From positions 1 to 64,000 of the forward strand of contig JAEZDY010000022.1 in the NCBI GenBank assembly GCA_023417935.1: 64,000 nt of DNA. The letters are read 5' to 3'. Made by a program: the position numbers and the translations under genes. Numbering within the stretch: the stretch's first letter is position 1; each line of letters starts with the position of its first letter. Origin of the DNA: Bacteroidota bacterium (lineage in GTDB: Bacteria; Bacteroidota; Bacteroidia; Bacteroidales; Lentimicrobiaceae). Positions 35,070 through 43,782 of the stretch are shown here, piece after piece. Below the pieces are notes generated by a model. The model was not told the DNA's origin. It saw only the letters and a list, made by a program, of their open reading frames with translations, and made no database searches.

Positions 35070-35744
35070 ATGATACCACAAATAGAAATTGAATTAGCCA
35101 ACCTGAAAAGTTCCATCACTGAGTTAGCTAACCTTGTGTTGCTGCAACTCGATAAATCAGGAGATGCTTTGAATAATGCTGATATTGACCTGGCCAATGA
35201 AGTAATACGCTATGAGAAGCGAATCAACGGACTTGAAGTAAATATCGAGAAAGCGTGTGAGAATATCCTTGCCTTGTACAACCCGGTAGCCAATGACCTC
35301 AGGTTTGTATTATCAACCCTCAAGATCAATATAAATCTCGAACGCATCGGTGACTATGCCCGCAGTATTGCCAGGATAGTAAAACGCTGTGAGCAACCGC
35401 TTAGGAATGAGCTGATATCAATGCTGAATATTAACCACATGTATGTAACATGCCATATTATGTTACTAACTACCCTCGAAGCTATGGAAAGTGATGCAGG
35501 GGAAAGTACATTGCGCTCAATTTTTGTCAAAGATGAAATATTGAATAAAATTCAGGATGATGCAATTCAGTTAATTTCACGACATTTGCAAGATAACCCT
35601 GCCGATGCAGAGGCTTGCCTGAACCTTTATGTAGTGGTCAGAAAGCTTGAGCGTGTTGGCGATCATATTAAAAACATTGCTGAGGAGATAATCTTTCATA
35701 AAGAAGCTAAGATATTGAGACACAAGAAGAAAATAAAAAAATAG
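35070..35744 (+). CDS. phoU: PhoU phosphate-signalling protein
   Basis: This 224-residue protein has two three-helix PhoU repeats. The first contains ALNNADIDLANEVIRYEKRINGLE and LALYNPVANDLRFVLSTLKI; the second has LNLYVVVRKLERVGDHIKNIAEEIIF. The RIGDYARSIARI and RVGDHIKNIAEE metal-binding motifs are intact. In the known system PhoU links Pst transport to the PhoR sensor; no phoR or phoB gene is in the window. It lies 20 nt behind pstB. Confidence 0.95.
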   Translation: MIPQIEIELANLKSSITELANLVLLQLDKSGDALNNADIDLANEVIRYEKRINGLEVNIEKACENILALYNPVANDLRFVLSTLKININLERIGDYARSIARIVKRCEQPLRNELISMLNINHMYVTCHIMLLTTLEAMESDAGESTLRSIFVKDEILNKIQDDAIQLISRHLQDNPADAEACLNLYVVVRKLERVGDHIKNIAEEIIFHKEAKILRHKKKIKK

Positions 35745-35811
35745 ATTCTGATTCATCAGGTTTATTTTTCAAAAAATTAATGCAGTTCACACTATCAAAC
35801 CAAAAACCAAC

Positions 35812-36885
35812 ATGAAAAAACAATTTGCAATCTTATTATTCCTATTGGCCGGTGCAAGTATACTTAAGGCACAAGATGAATTCAAACCAGGTGGAAGCGG
35901 TATTGGTCAGGTATTCTTCAATTACAAATACGACCTTACCCAGGATGTCACCCGCACAAGTTCCTTTAACCTTGAAAGAGCTTACCTTGGTTATAAATAC
36001 GACTTCGCCAAAAACCTCTCAGGCAGGGTGATCTTTGATGTTGCTTATGATAATAATACCAAAGCATTTAGTGCATGGGCCAAGAACGCCTACATGGAAT
36101 GGGCTGTTCTACCCGAATTAAAATTATCGTTTGGTATGATCCCTTTGAAGCATTTCGACCTGCAGGATAAATTCTGGGGTTACCGGTATATCATGAAAAC
36201 CTTCACTGATGAATATGGTATGGGTACTACCGCTGATCTTGGATTGGGCGCAGAACTCCCATTAAATGATTTTATCGCTTTCAACCTCTATGCAGTAAAC
36301 GGTGAAGGCTTCAGAGGTATACAGGATAACTTTGGTGTACACAAATATGGCGCTAATGCTACCATTAAACCTGCTGAAGGATTAATAGCACGGTTGCACT
36401 ATGATGTTATGGCTAATAAATTCAGGAGAAATGACATTCTAACCGGCCTGCCAACCGGTGCGGTTCTTGATACAGCTACCATTTCAGTTCTTTCTGCCTT
36501 CCTGGGTTATGAACAAAAGGACCTATTCAGAATAGGTGTTGAATATAACTTCATGAACAACGCCACTAACTTCCGGTCACCTGCCGAAGATTATAAATCT
36601 GGTGGCATATCAGTGTTTGGAACCTATGTAATAAACCCTCAATTTGAAATCTTTGCACGTTATGATAATCTAACCCGTGAGATGCCCCTGGCATCAGGAG
36701 CAGATTTGTCTGACCCATTCAGATGGGATAACCAGAAAGGTTCATTAATAATGGGTGGTATACAGTACAGGGTTGTTAAAAATGTGAATCTGGCTCTGAA
36801 TTACCGCACATTCATTTATGAAGTTGACAGTGAAAGAAGGCCTAACACCTCAGGGTTGTTTGTTAATTTAGGATTGTTCCTGTAA
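35812..36885 (+). CDS. Phosphate-selective-type outer-membrane porin (OprO/OprP-like)
   Basis: This 357-residue protein has a signal peptide (ends SILKAQ). It is a 16-strand-type barrel with alternating aromatic strands: FNYKYDLTQDVTRTSSFNLERAYLGYKYDFAKNL early on, a terminal strand ending in FVNLGLFL, and SFGMIPLKHFDLQDKFWGYRYIMKTF in between. This resembles the porin_O_P family. It sits 67 nt behind phoU on the same strand, so it is most likely part of the phosphate regulon and provides outer-membrane phosphate entry. A terminator lies inside the 3' end of the convergent cusB-like gene. Confidence 0.78.
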   Translation: MKKQFAILLFLLAGASILKAQDEFKPGGSGIGQVFFNYKYDLTQDVTRTSSFNLERAYLGYKYDFAKNLSGRVIFDVAYDNNTKAFSAWAKNAYMEWAVLPELKLSFGMIPLKHFDLQDKFWGYRYIMKTFTDEYGMGTTADLGLGAELPLNDFIAFNLYAVNGEGFRGIQDNFGVHKYGANATIKPAEGLIARLHYDVMANKFRRNDILTGLPTGAVLDTATISVLSAFLGYEQKDLFRIGVEYNFMNNATNFRSPAEDYKSGGISVFGTYVINPQFEIFARYDNLTREMPLASGADLSDPFRWDNQKGSLIMGGIQYRVVKNVNLALNYRTFIYEVDSERRPNTSGLFVNLGLFL

Positions 36886-36921
36886 GATAGACTTGATTAG
36901 GTTTGTTTCCATATATTTAAT

Positions 36922-38241
36922 CTAATGACTATTTGGACCATGGCTACCATGGTCCATCTTATTTTTTGAGGCTGGCTGTTCTTCTGCAGCAGGATTCATC
37001 ATGCTTGGCTTGCCTTCCAGCTGTGCGGCAGCATCTACATTGAAAGTTCCCTGTGTTACAATCTCTTCACCTTCCTCAAGTCCGCTCAGCACAATGTAGC
37101 TGTTACCCAGTGTAGGACCGATCTCAATTTCCCGCATTTTAAAGATAGATTCATCAGTAGCTGATTGCTTGACATAAACAATAGAGCGCTTGCCTGTCCA
37201 TAATACTGCAGAGCGTGGGATAACCAGGTTGTTTGAAAATTGTTCCATGTTTGCCTCCAATAAACCGGTTACAAACATTTCAGGCTTAAGCTTACGCGAC
37301 TGGTTGTTTATTTCGACCCTTACCTTTGAAACACGGTTAACTGCATCAATCACAGGGTCAATAAAGGAGATCCGCCCACTAAACGTTTGTCCCGGCAGTG
37401 CCTGAGCAGTAAACCTGATCTTGTCACCCTTGTTAAGGAACGGCAAATCACTCTCATAGGCATCAAACATAACCCAAACGGAAGAGAGGTCAGCTATGTC
37501 AAATAACACAGTTCCCTGGTTTACGTGATCGCCTGAGTTGATGCGGCGGGCGGTTACAATTCCACTGGTATTGGATGTAATCTCAAAGTTAGTCTTTACT
37601 TTTCCTGATTGTTCAATATCATTGATCTGTTGCAAGGTCAGTTTCCATTGCAGCAGGCGCTCGCGGGCGGCCTCATATATTTCAGGTTGCTGCTCTTTAA
37701 CACTGGCTGCTTCCAGCAACTCCTGCTGGGCAGTAACCAATTCAGGTGAATAGATTTCTGCAAGTGGTTGTCCTTTTCTTACCTGCTCACCGGTAAAGTT
37801 CACAAGCAGGCGTTCAATCCTTCCGGGGATATGGGCTACCTGGCTCTGAAGTAAACGTTCATCAGCCTGTACTTTTCCATAGAGCCTAACCTCCTTCACC
37901 GGTTTTTGGATTGTTACTGTAGAAGTCATCACATTGGCCAGTTCAGCAGCAGCTTTCGACAGATGAATTGCATTCGGATCGGGGAATGCTGAATCTGTAG
38001 TGCTTTGACTCAGTGGAATCAGGTCCATTCCGCAGATCGGGCAGTCACCCGGGGCGTCCCTCCTGATCTGTGGGTGCATGGAGCAAGTCCATGTAGTCGA
38101 CTCGGCTGACTCATTTGAATGGTTGTGCCTATCCTCCGATTCGGATGAATTATGAAAGAAGAGCCATCCAAGTGCCAAACCACCCAGCACCAGTAAGATG
38201 TATGTTAAGTATTTCTTGGTTTTGGTGTTATCCATTTTCAT
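36922..38241 (-). CDS. cusB: CusB-type RND efflux periplasmic adaptor with heavy-metal-binding domain
   Basis: This 439-residue protein has an N-terminal membrane anchor (about 11-29), a His-containing linker and a heavy-metal-binding domain (WTCSMHPQIRRDAPGDCPIC, with C53, H56, C67, C70). The adaptor body follows, with barrel-sandwich and beta-barrel domains (IPGRIERLLVNFTGEQV, EGEEIVTQGTF). The C-terminal tail is His/Met-rich (MDHGSHGPNSH). Known role: bridges CusA and CusC and hands over Cu(I)/Ag(I). Last gene of the CusA-CusC-CusB unit, 63 nt after the outer-membrane component. Metal assignment is by family and the HMBD. Confidence 0.88.
   Translation of the reverse strand: MKMDNTKTKKYLTYILLVLGGLALGWLFFHNSSESEDRHNHSNESAESTTWTCSMHPQIRRDAPGDCPICGMDLIPLSQSTTDSAFPDPNAIHLSKAAAELANVMTSTVTIQKPVKEVRLYGKVQADERLLQSQVAHIPGRIERLLVNFTGEQVRKGQPLAEIYSPELVTAQQELLEAASVKEQQPEIYEAARERLLQWKLTLQQINDIEQSGKVKTNFEITSNTSGIVTARRINSGDHVNQGTVLFDIADLSSVWVMFDAYESDLPFLNKGDKIRFTAQALPGQTFSGRISFIDPVIDAVNRVSKVRVEINNQSRKLKPEMFVTGLLEANMEQFSNNLVIPRSAVLWTGKRSIVYVKQSATDESIFKMREIEIGPTLGNSYIVLSGLEEGEEIVTQGTFNVDAAAQLEGKPSMMNPAAEEQPASKNKMDHGSHGPNSH
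36935..36966 (+). terminator. Terminator for the porin gene, embedded in the cusB-like 3' end
   Basis: Arms GGACCATGG (36935-36943) and CCATGGTCC (36947-36955) are a perfect 9-bp stem with a 3-nt loop. On the plus strand a T-rich tract follows (ATCTTATTTTTT). The same bases encode the GSHGP tail of the convergent gene. Confidence 0.6.
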
Positions 38242-38290
38242 CTCTTTTTATCTCTTTATATCTCGTATTATCTCTCTTTTTACTCTTTTT
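38242..38290 (-). repeat. Degenerate GAGATA/AAAAGAG micro-repeats before the cusB-like start
   Basis: The 63-nt gap between the cusC-like stop and the cusB-like start carries five GAGA-type purine units on the minus strand (AAAAAGAGA, GAGATA spaced 7-12 nt). They end directly at the ATG. They may act as repeated ribosome standby or weak Shine-Dalgarno sites, or be simple slippage. Confidence 0.5.
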
Positions 38291-38304
38291 TAAAATTTGC
38301 CGTT

Positions 38305-39795
38305 TTAAAAATCACCGTTCTTAGCCATTAAACGACGGATATAGGCAATTGACGTGTTATAGTTTGCCAGGGCTTCAACCTGTTTAAATTCGTACTCGAG
38401 TGTTTGTTGCCTCACCCTAAGAATATCAGTTAATGCAGCACCGGATGCAGAGAAATCGCGTATCATCAGATCAAGGGATTTTTGCGCAAGGGTTTGCTGA
38501 TTTTTATAGAGTTTCATAAGTCGTCTGTTATCAAGGAATGCCTGGTAAGCTGAATAGATCTCCGCCTGAAGTGTATTGGCAGTTGCCTTATAGTTGTTCT
38601 CTGATGCTGATTTTAATAGGTCAGCTTCCTGTTGCAAAGCCCTGTACTTTTTCCTGTAAATTGGCAGAGTGATCTTTACCATTGGCATGAGCATATCAGT
38701 ACCGTTCATCTCTGAAGTCGACATCATGCTTTCATTTATTACCGAGTAATTAACTCCCAGTCCTATCATCGGATAACCCATCCTGTTATTCATCAGCCGG
38801 CGTGACTCGAGTGATTGTTGTTCATAAGCAATCATTGTCAGCATTGGATTATTCCTGAGTACACTGTCGGCAATATCATCCAAAGCTACAACCAATGAAT
38901 CGGCATACAATGTATCAGGTAAAAATACAGCCTGATCAAGAGGCCGGTTAAGCAAGGCATTAAACTGCGCTGTTACAGTATTCTGACTGTTCCTAAGCAA
39001 GGCAATGTTGTTTTCAAGGTCAGCAATTTCAATCTGGATCCTGTATAAGTCACTTAATGATCCACCTGTTGAGGAAGCAGGCATGCTGCTACCCTGCATG
39101 GAACTGCCCGTTGAAGGTATTGCTCCTGAACTGCTTTGTGATCCTCCCATGTTACTCATTCCACCTTGTGAAGCACCTGTGTTCACTGAAGTGCTCTGCT
39201 GCATTGAAGTACCAGGTGAAGTTGTTGAAGTTCTTGCTCCGGGTGCTAGCTTAAAGCGGGTAAGTGCCAGTCGTTCAATGGTGCGCAGGAGTGCAAGGTT
39301 CTTTTCTGCAATATTGATTTCCTCTTTAAGAATATATGCCTGGTACCAGGTGCGTTGAACATTATAGTAAAGCTCTGATTTTGCATCCTTAAACGATTCA
39401 TAATTTGCAAGAGCCATAAGGCTCATTTCATCTTTTGAATTCTTCAGTACGCCAAACCATGGAAACATCTGCATAAGACTTACTTCTGCAATCTGATTAC
39501 CACTGATAAGTTCCATCGGAGTCAGGAAGATTCCGGTTGTTAGTTCCGGATCAGGTAAGGCTCCTACCTGACTCACTTTTTCGAGTGAAGCCCTGTATTC
39601 ATTCAAACGCTGCAAAACCAAAGGGTTGTTCTCACCGGCAATGCGCATATATTTTATAAGTGAATCGCCTGGCGCATCACCCGATGAAACAGCTATGCCT
39701 TGCGCCCCTTGCGATGACTCAACAGTATTTTGAGCACATGCTCCGCCTGCGGCAAGTAAAAGTATTGTCAGGAACACTTTAACAGGATTAATCAT
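38305..39795 (-). CDS. cusC: CusC-type outer-membrane factor (TolC family) with Met/Ser/Gly-rich insert
   Basis: The start at 39795 (MINPVKVFLT) opens the signal peptide (ends GACAQ) and overlaps the cusA-like stop by 8 nt; the frame is open to 39870 inside that gene. The 496-residue product has two TolC-type helical repeats (NNPLVLQRLNEYRASLEKV, GALPDPELTTGIFLTP). Residues about 188-248 are a low-complexity Ser/Thr/Gly stretch with five Met (198, 213, 216, 233, 238), absent from typical members. It is placed in the periplasmic helical part. It is the exit duct of the tripartite efflux pump. Confidence 0.88.
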   Translation of the reverse strand: MINPVKVFLTILLLAAGGACAQNTVESSQGAQGIAVSSGDAPGDSLIKYMRIAGENNPLVLQRLNEYRASLEKVSQVGALPDPELTTGIFLTPMELISGNQIAEVSLMQMFPWFGVLKNSKDEMSLMALANYESFKDAKSELYYNVQRTWYQAYILKEEINIAEKNLALLRTIERLALTRFKLAPGARTSTTSPGTSMQQSTSVNTGASQGGMSNMGGSQSSSGAIPSTGSSMQGSSMPASSTGGSLSDLYRIQIEIADLENNIALLRNSQNTVTAQFNALLNRPLDQAVFLPDTLYADSLVVALDDIADSVLRNNPMLTMIAYEQQSLESRRLMNNRMGYPMIGLGVNYSVINESMMSTSEMNGTDMLMPMVKITLPIYRKKYRALQQEADLLKSASENNYKATANTLQAEIYSAYQAFLDNRRLMKLYKNQQTLAQKSLDLMIRDFSASGAALTDILRVRQQTLEYEFKQVEALANYNTSIAYIRRLMAKNGDF

Positions 39796-42700
39796 GCTCG
39801 ATGGTTTTAAGATCTTTATTATTATGCACTGCATTCTCTCTCCACATCGCCTGGAACAGAGGTACAACAAATATGGTCATCACTTGTATTATCATTCCAC
39901 CAAACGTAGGAATAGCCATCGGAACCATAATGTCAGCCCCTTTACCGGTAGACGAAAGAACAGGCAGCAGTGCTATTACAGCTACTGCCGTTGTCATCAT
40001 AGCAGGCCTTACTCGTTTTAGCCCTGCTTCAACCACTGCTTCGCGAACTTCATGCACTGTTGACGGCTGTCGTTCCTCAAAAACCTGGTGTATATAAGTA
40101 CCCATTAGCACCCCATCGTTGGTTGCTATCCCGAACAGTGCAATGAACCCTACCCAAACTGCCACACTAAGGTTGATGGTATGTATCTGGAACATATCGC
40201 GGAGGTTAACCCCGGCAATTGCAAAATCCAGGAACCAGGGTTGGGAGTACAACCAGATCATAATAAATCCGCCGGCAAATGCTACGAAGACGCCCGAGAA
40301 GTGAATGAACGAAGCCGTTATAGTTTTAAACTGGAAAAATAGTAACAGGAAAATTATGATAAGGCTTATAGGTATTACAATTGATAGTCGCTTGGTTGCC
40401 CTGAGCTGCTGCTCATAGTTGCCGGCGAAGTTGTATGAAACACCCGGTGTTGTCTCAATTTCTCCTGATGAGGTCTTTTCCTGCAAAACTTTTGCAGCAT
40501 CCTCAATAACATCCACTTCCGCTTTGCCCTCAATTTTATCGAAGATTACATACCCAACCAGAAATGTATTTTCACTTCTTATCATCTGGGCACCACGTGT
40601 ATATTCAATATCAACCAATTCTCCCAATGGCACCTGCACACCTGACATTGACGGTATAAGTATTCGCTTAAGGTCTTCAGGATTATCCCTCAACTCCCTG
40701 GCATATCTTACCCTCATTGGGAAACGCTCGCGGCCTTCAACGGTATTTCCCAACGACATACCACCAATAGCTACCTGGAGTATTTCCTGTACATCGTTCA
40801 CCGTCATGCCATATCTTGCCATGGCATCACGATTAAGTTTAATTTCTAAATACGGAGCTCCAACGGCCCTATCATAGAAAACTGATGATGCTTTGATAGA
40901 TGGAACTTCCTTCAAAGCTTTTTCATACTGCATACCCGCTTTTTCTATGGTTTCAAGGTCAGGCCCGTAAATCTTGAGTCCCATCGGTGCACGCATTCCC
41001 GTGGAAAGCATCACCAGTCTGGTTTCAATAGGCTGAAGTTTAGGTGCTGATGTAAGCCCCGGAATGTTGGTAACTTTCACTATCTCATCCCATATGTCAT
41101 TGGGGTTCTTAATGTGCGATCTCCATTGCCTGTAGTATTCTCCTTTGTTATCAGCAATCAAACTGTCGGCAGGAAATATTCTGAAGGCTTCGTTTTCCGG
41201 ATTGTAAGTCCTTCCACTCTTCAACATGAAGTTGCCATCCCTGTCAACTTTAAACCTCATCCGATGGCCGTTCTCATCAAGGATATACTCTGATCGGTAA
41301 TTGATTGTATTTTCAAACATCTGCACAGGTGCAGGGTCAAGTGATGAATTCACTCGTCCCCATTTGCCTACCGCTATTTCAACTTCGGGAATTGCAGTAA
41401 GCCTCTTGTCGAGGGTTTCAATATACTCCAGATTTTTGCTGATACTGGAGTGCGGCATACTGGTAGGCATCAGGAGGAATGATCCTTCATTCAGCGACGG
41501 CATAAACTCTTTGCCCGTTCCCGGGAAGGTTCTGACTGGTCCCTGCCACAAAGAAGTTTCCCTGAAAGTTTTCCATCCAATCCTCTGCAGACCGTTGGCG
41601 GCAAACCCGAATATCTTATCAAACCCCTGCCATACAAGAAGGCCGAATAGCAAGGTGAAAGCAGGCAGGAGCAGGAATTTCCATTTATTCTCAAGCCCCC
41701 ACCTAAGTATAGGCTCATAATAATGTACCAGCGACATAAGTGCCAGAAGGATTACAGCAATGATGATACCGACAAAAATGAAATTTGCGAATCCTGAATT
41801 ATGCGCCCCCAGTGGCAGCCATTCAACAGCCAGGTAAAATACAGCCACCAGCACTGTAATAGCAATGTTAATGTAATTTGCATACTCTTTCTTTGATTCA
41901 GGCCAGCGGGGTTCAAGCAGGTTATTGATTCCAATAAGAATAAGAGCCAATGCTACCCATGTTCCCCATGCGATAATCAGAAACAGGCCCCCGGCAATTA
42001 AAATGTAGTTGAAGCTCCTTCTTGCCTTTTTAGTATCAATCCTGATGTTAAAGAAAAGATAAACAAGGGTGGGTAATACAATAATACCCAGCAGGAATGC
42101 AGAGATCAGAGCAAAGGTTTTGGTGAATGCAAGTGGATGAAACAATTTACCTTCCTGTGCCTCCATAGCGAATACGGGAAGAAAGCTCACTATAGTGGTT
42201 GCAATGGAAGTTACAACGGCAGCACGAACTTCAGTGGTGGCATCGTAAATAACTGACAAGAGTTTTTTGCCCCTGATTCCTTTATTTTCAGGCATTTCGA
42301 GGTGCCGAAGTATATTTTCAACATCCACAATGCCAATATCAACCATCACACCAATGGCTATAGCAATACCTGACAATGCTACAACATTTGCATCAACCCC
42401 GAAGTATCGCATCAGGATAAAGGTCATTAACACCCCTATGGGCAACAACGCTGCAACTATCAGTGATGCCCTGAGGTTAAGCACCAATACAATGATCACA
42501 ATAATGCTAATGAGAATTTCGTGCGATAGTGCCGATTCAAGTGTTCCGATGGTTTCTTTAATCAGGCCGGTCCTGTCGTAAAAGGGGACTATTGTAACTT
42601 TTGAAACACTACCGTCAGCCAGGGTTTTTTGAGGGAGTCCGCCTTCAATTTCCCTGATCTTTTCTTTCAGGTTGTTGATTACCTCAAGCGGGTTTGAACC

Positions 42701-43633
42701 ATACCGGGCAACTACTACCGCACCAACTGCTTCTACCCCGGACTTATCAAGTCCGCCGCGACGGGTTGCAGGTCCAAAGGAGGTTACAGCAATGTCCTTT
42801 ATACGAACAGGAATATTATTGCGCACGGCAACAACTGAATTTTCAAGGTCACTCAGGTTTTTCACATAACCCAGTCCCCTGATGATATACTCAACACTGT
42901 TCAGTTCAATGGTTTCAGCTCCTATGTCGAGGTTACTCTTACTTACGGCGTTCATAACATCCATCACCGTAACTCCATAGGCTTTCATGGCTTCAGGATT
43001 GATGTCAACCTGGTATTCCTTTGTAAATCCTCCCACTGAAGCAACCTCTGCAACTCCTTCTGCTGTAGCCAATCCATATTTTACATAGAAATCCTGGATG
43101 GTGCGCAGCTCTTCAGGACTCCATCCACCAGAAGGTAAGCCTGTTGAAGGATTGCGACCTTCAAGGGTATACCAGTATATCTGTCCGAGTGCAGTGGCAT
43201 CAGGGCCAAGAGTAGGGGAGACACCCTCCGGTAATGTTCCGGCTGGTAGTGAATTGAGTTTCTCAAGAATACGTGTTCGGCTCCAGTAAAATTCAATGTC
43301 ATCTTTGAAGATGATATAAATGAACGACATGCCAAACATGGAAGTACTACGTATCGTTCTAACTCCGGGAATCCCCAGCATTGCAGTTGTCAATGGATAA
43401 GTAATCTGATCCTGTATATCCCTGGGCGATCGTCCCATCCACTCTGTGGCCACGATCTGTTGGTTGTCCCCAATATCCGGAATAGCATCAACGGGAACCG
43501 GATTGCGTGGTAGAAAGCCTGTTTCCCAGCTAAATGGAGAATAGCTGATGCCAAGGCCAATAAAAGCAATCAGGATAAGAAAGGTAATCAGCCTGTTCTC
43601 CAGAAAATATTTGACCAATCGGTTAAATATCAT
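39788..43633 (-). CDS. cusA: CusA-type heavy-metal RND efflux transporter, enlarged
   Basis: This 1281-residue HME-RND transporter has an N-terminal TM, a first periplasmic loop with TWYPLTTAMLGIPGV-like sequence (here ITYPLTTAMLGIPGVRTIRS), and TM4 motif AIGVMVDIGIVDVENILRHLE, closest to the CusA monovalent-cation type. A second loop follows with LSTGMRAPMGLKIYG, carrying Met residues near the CusA metal site. It is about 230 residues longer than E. coli CusA because of an insertion (about 555-700) with at least four extra hydrophobic segments. First gene of the unit; overlaps the next by 8 nt. Metal (Cu/Ag) by family motif. Confidence 0.92.
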   Translation of the reverse strand: MIFNRLVKYFLENRLITFLILIAFIGLGISYSPFSWETGFLPRNPVPVDAIPDIGDNQQIVATEWMGRSPRDIQDQITYPLTTAMLGIPGVRTIRSTSMFGMSFIYIIFKDDIEFYWSRTRILEKLNSLPAGTLPEGVSPTLGPDATALGQIYWYTLEGRNPSTGLPSGGWSPEELRTIQDFYVKYGLATAEGVAEVASVGGFTKEYQVDINPEAMKAYGVTVMDVMNAVSKSNLDIGAETIELNSVEYIIRGLGYVKNLSDLENSVVAVRNNIPVRIKDIAVTSFGPATRRGGLDKSGVEAVGAVVVARYGSNPLEVINNLKEKIREIEGGLPQKTLADGSVSKVTIVPFYDRTGLIKETIGTLESALSHEILISIIVIIVLVLNLRASLIVAALLPIGVLMTFILMRYFGVDANVVALSGIAIAIGVMVDIGIVDVENILRHLEMPENKGIRGKKLLSVIYDATTEVRAAVVTSIATTIVSFLPVFAMEAQEGKLFHPLAFTKTFALISAFLLGIIVLPTLVYLFFNIRIDTKKARRSFNYILIAGGLFLIIAWGTWVALALILIGINNLLEPRWPESKKEYANYINIAITVLVAVFYLAVEWLPLGAHNSGFANFIFVGIIIAVILLALMSLVHYYEPILRWGLENKWKFLLLPAFTLLFGLLVWQGFDKIFGFAANGLQRIGWKTFRETSLWQGPVRTFPGTGKEFMPSLNEGSFLLMPTSMPHSSISKNLEYIETLDKRLTAIPEVEIAVGKWGRVNSSLDPAPVQMFENTINYRSEYILDENGHRMRFKVDRDGNFMLKSGRTYNPENEAFRIFPADSLIADNKGEYYRQWRSHIKNPNDIWDEIVKVTNIPGLTSAPKLQPIETRLVMLSTGMRAPMGLKIYGPDLETIEKAGMQYEKALKEVPSIKASSVFYDRAVGAPYLEIKLNRDAMARYGMTVNDVQEILQVAIGGMSLGNTVEGRERFPMRVRYARELRDNPEDLKRILIPSMSGVQVPLGELVDIEYTRGAQMIRSENTFLVGYVIFDKIEGKAEVDVIEDAAKVLQEKTSSGEIETTPGVSYNFAGNYEQQLRATKRLSIVIPISLIIIFLLLFFQFKTITASFIHFSGVFVAFAGGFIMIWLYSQPWFLDFAIAGVNLRDMFQIHTINLSVAVWVGFIALFGIATNDGVLMGTYIHQVFEERQPSTVHEVREAVVEAGLKRVRPAMMTTAVAVIALLPVLSSTGKGADIMVPMAIPTFGGMIIQVMTIFVVPLFQAMWRENAVHNNKDLKTIEHD

Positions 43634-43644
43634 TGACTAAAAGG

Positions 43645-43689
43645 ATTTTAATTCATTGCATAAGTATTAAGTACTAAATGAATTAAAAT
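43645..43689 (-). promoter_or_regulatory. Nested 13-bp dyad upstream of the cusA-like gene
   Basis: ATTTTAATTCATT (43645-43657) and its exact complement (43677-43689) flank a 19-nt spacer that itself contains AGTA/TACT. The dyad begins 12 nt upstream of the ATG at 43633. It could be an operator for a metal-responsive regulator or an RNA hairpin covering the translation start. No regulator gene is adjacent. Confidence 0.5.
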
Positions 43690-43726
43690 GTTCCGGGCAG
43701 TGAGTTAATTTTGGTTTTGCAAGCAT

Positions 43727-43753
43727 AAAAAAGAGACGGCATAAAGCCGTCTC
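43727..43753 (-). terminator. Intrinsic terminator behind the 43783 gene
   Basis: Stem GAGACGGC/GCCGTCTC (43733-43740, 43746-43753) with loop ATAAA. On the minus strand six U residues follow (A-run 43727-43732). Confidence 0.85.
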
Positions 43754-43782
43754 ATCCTAGGTTGGCCGGGGGTGACCTTAAC

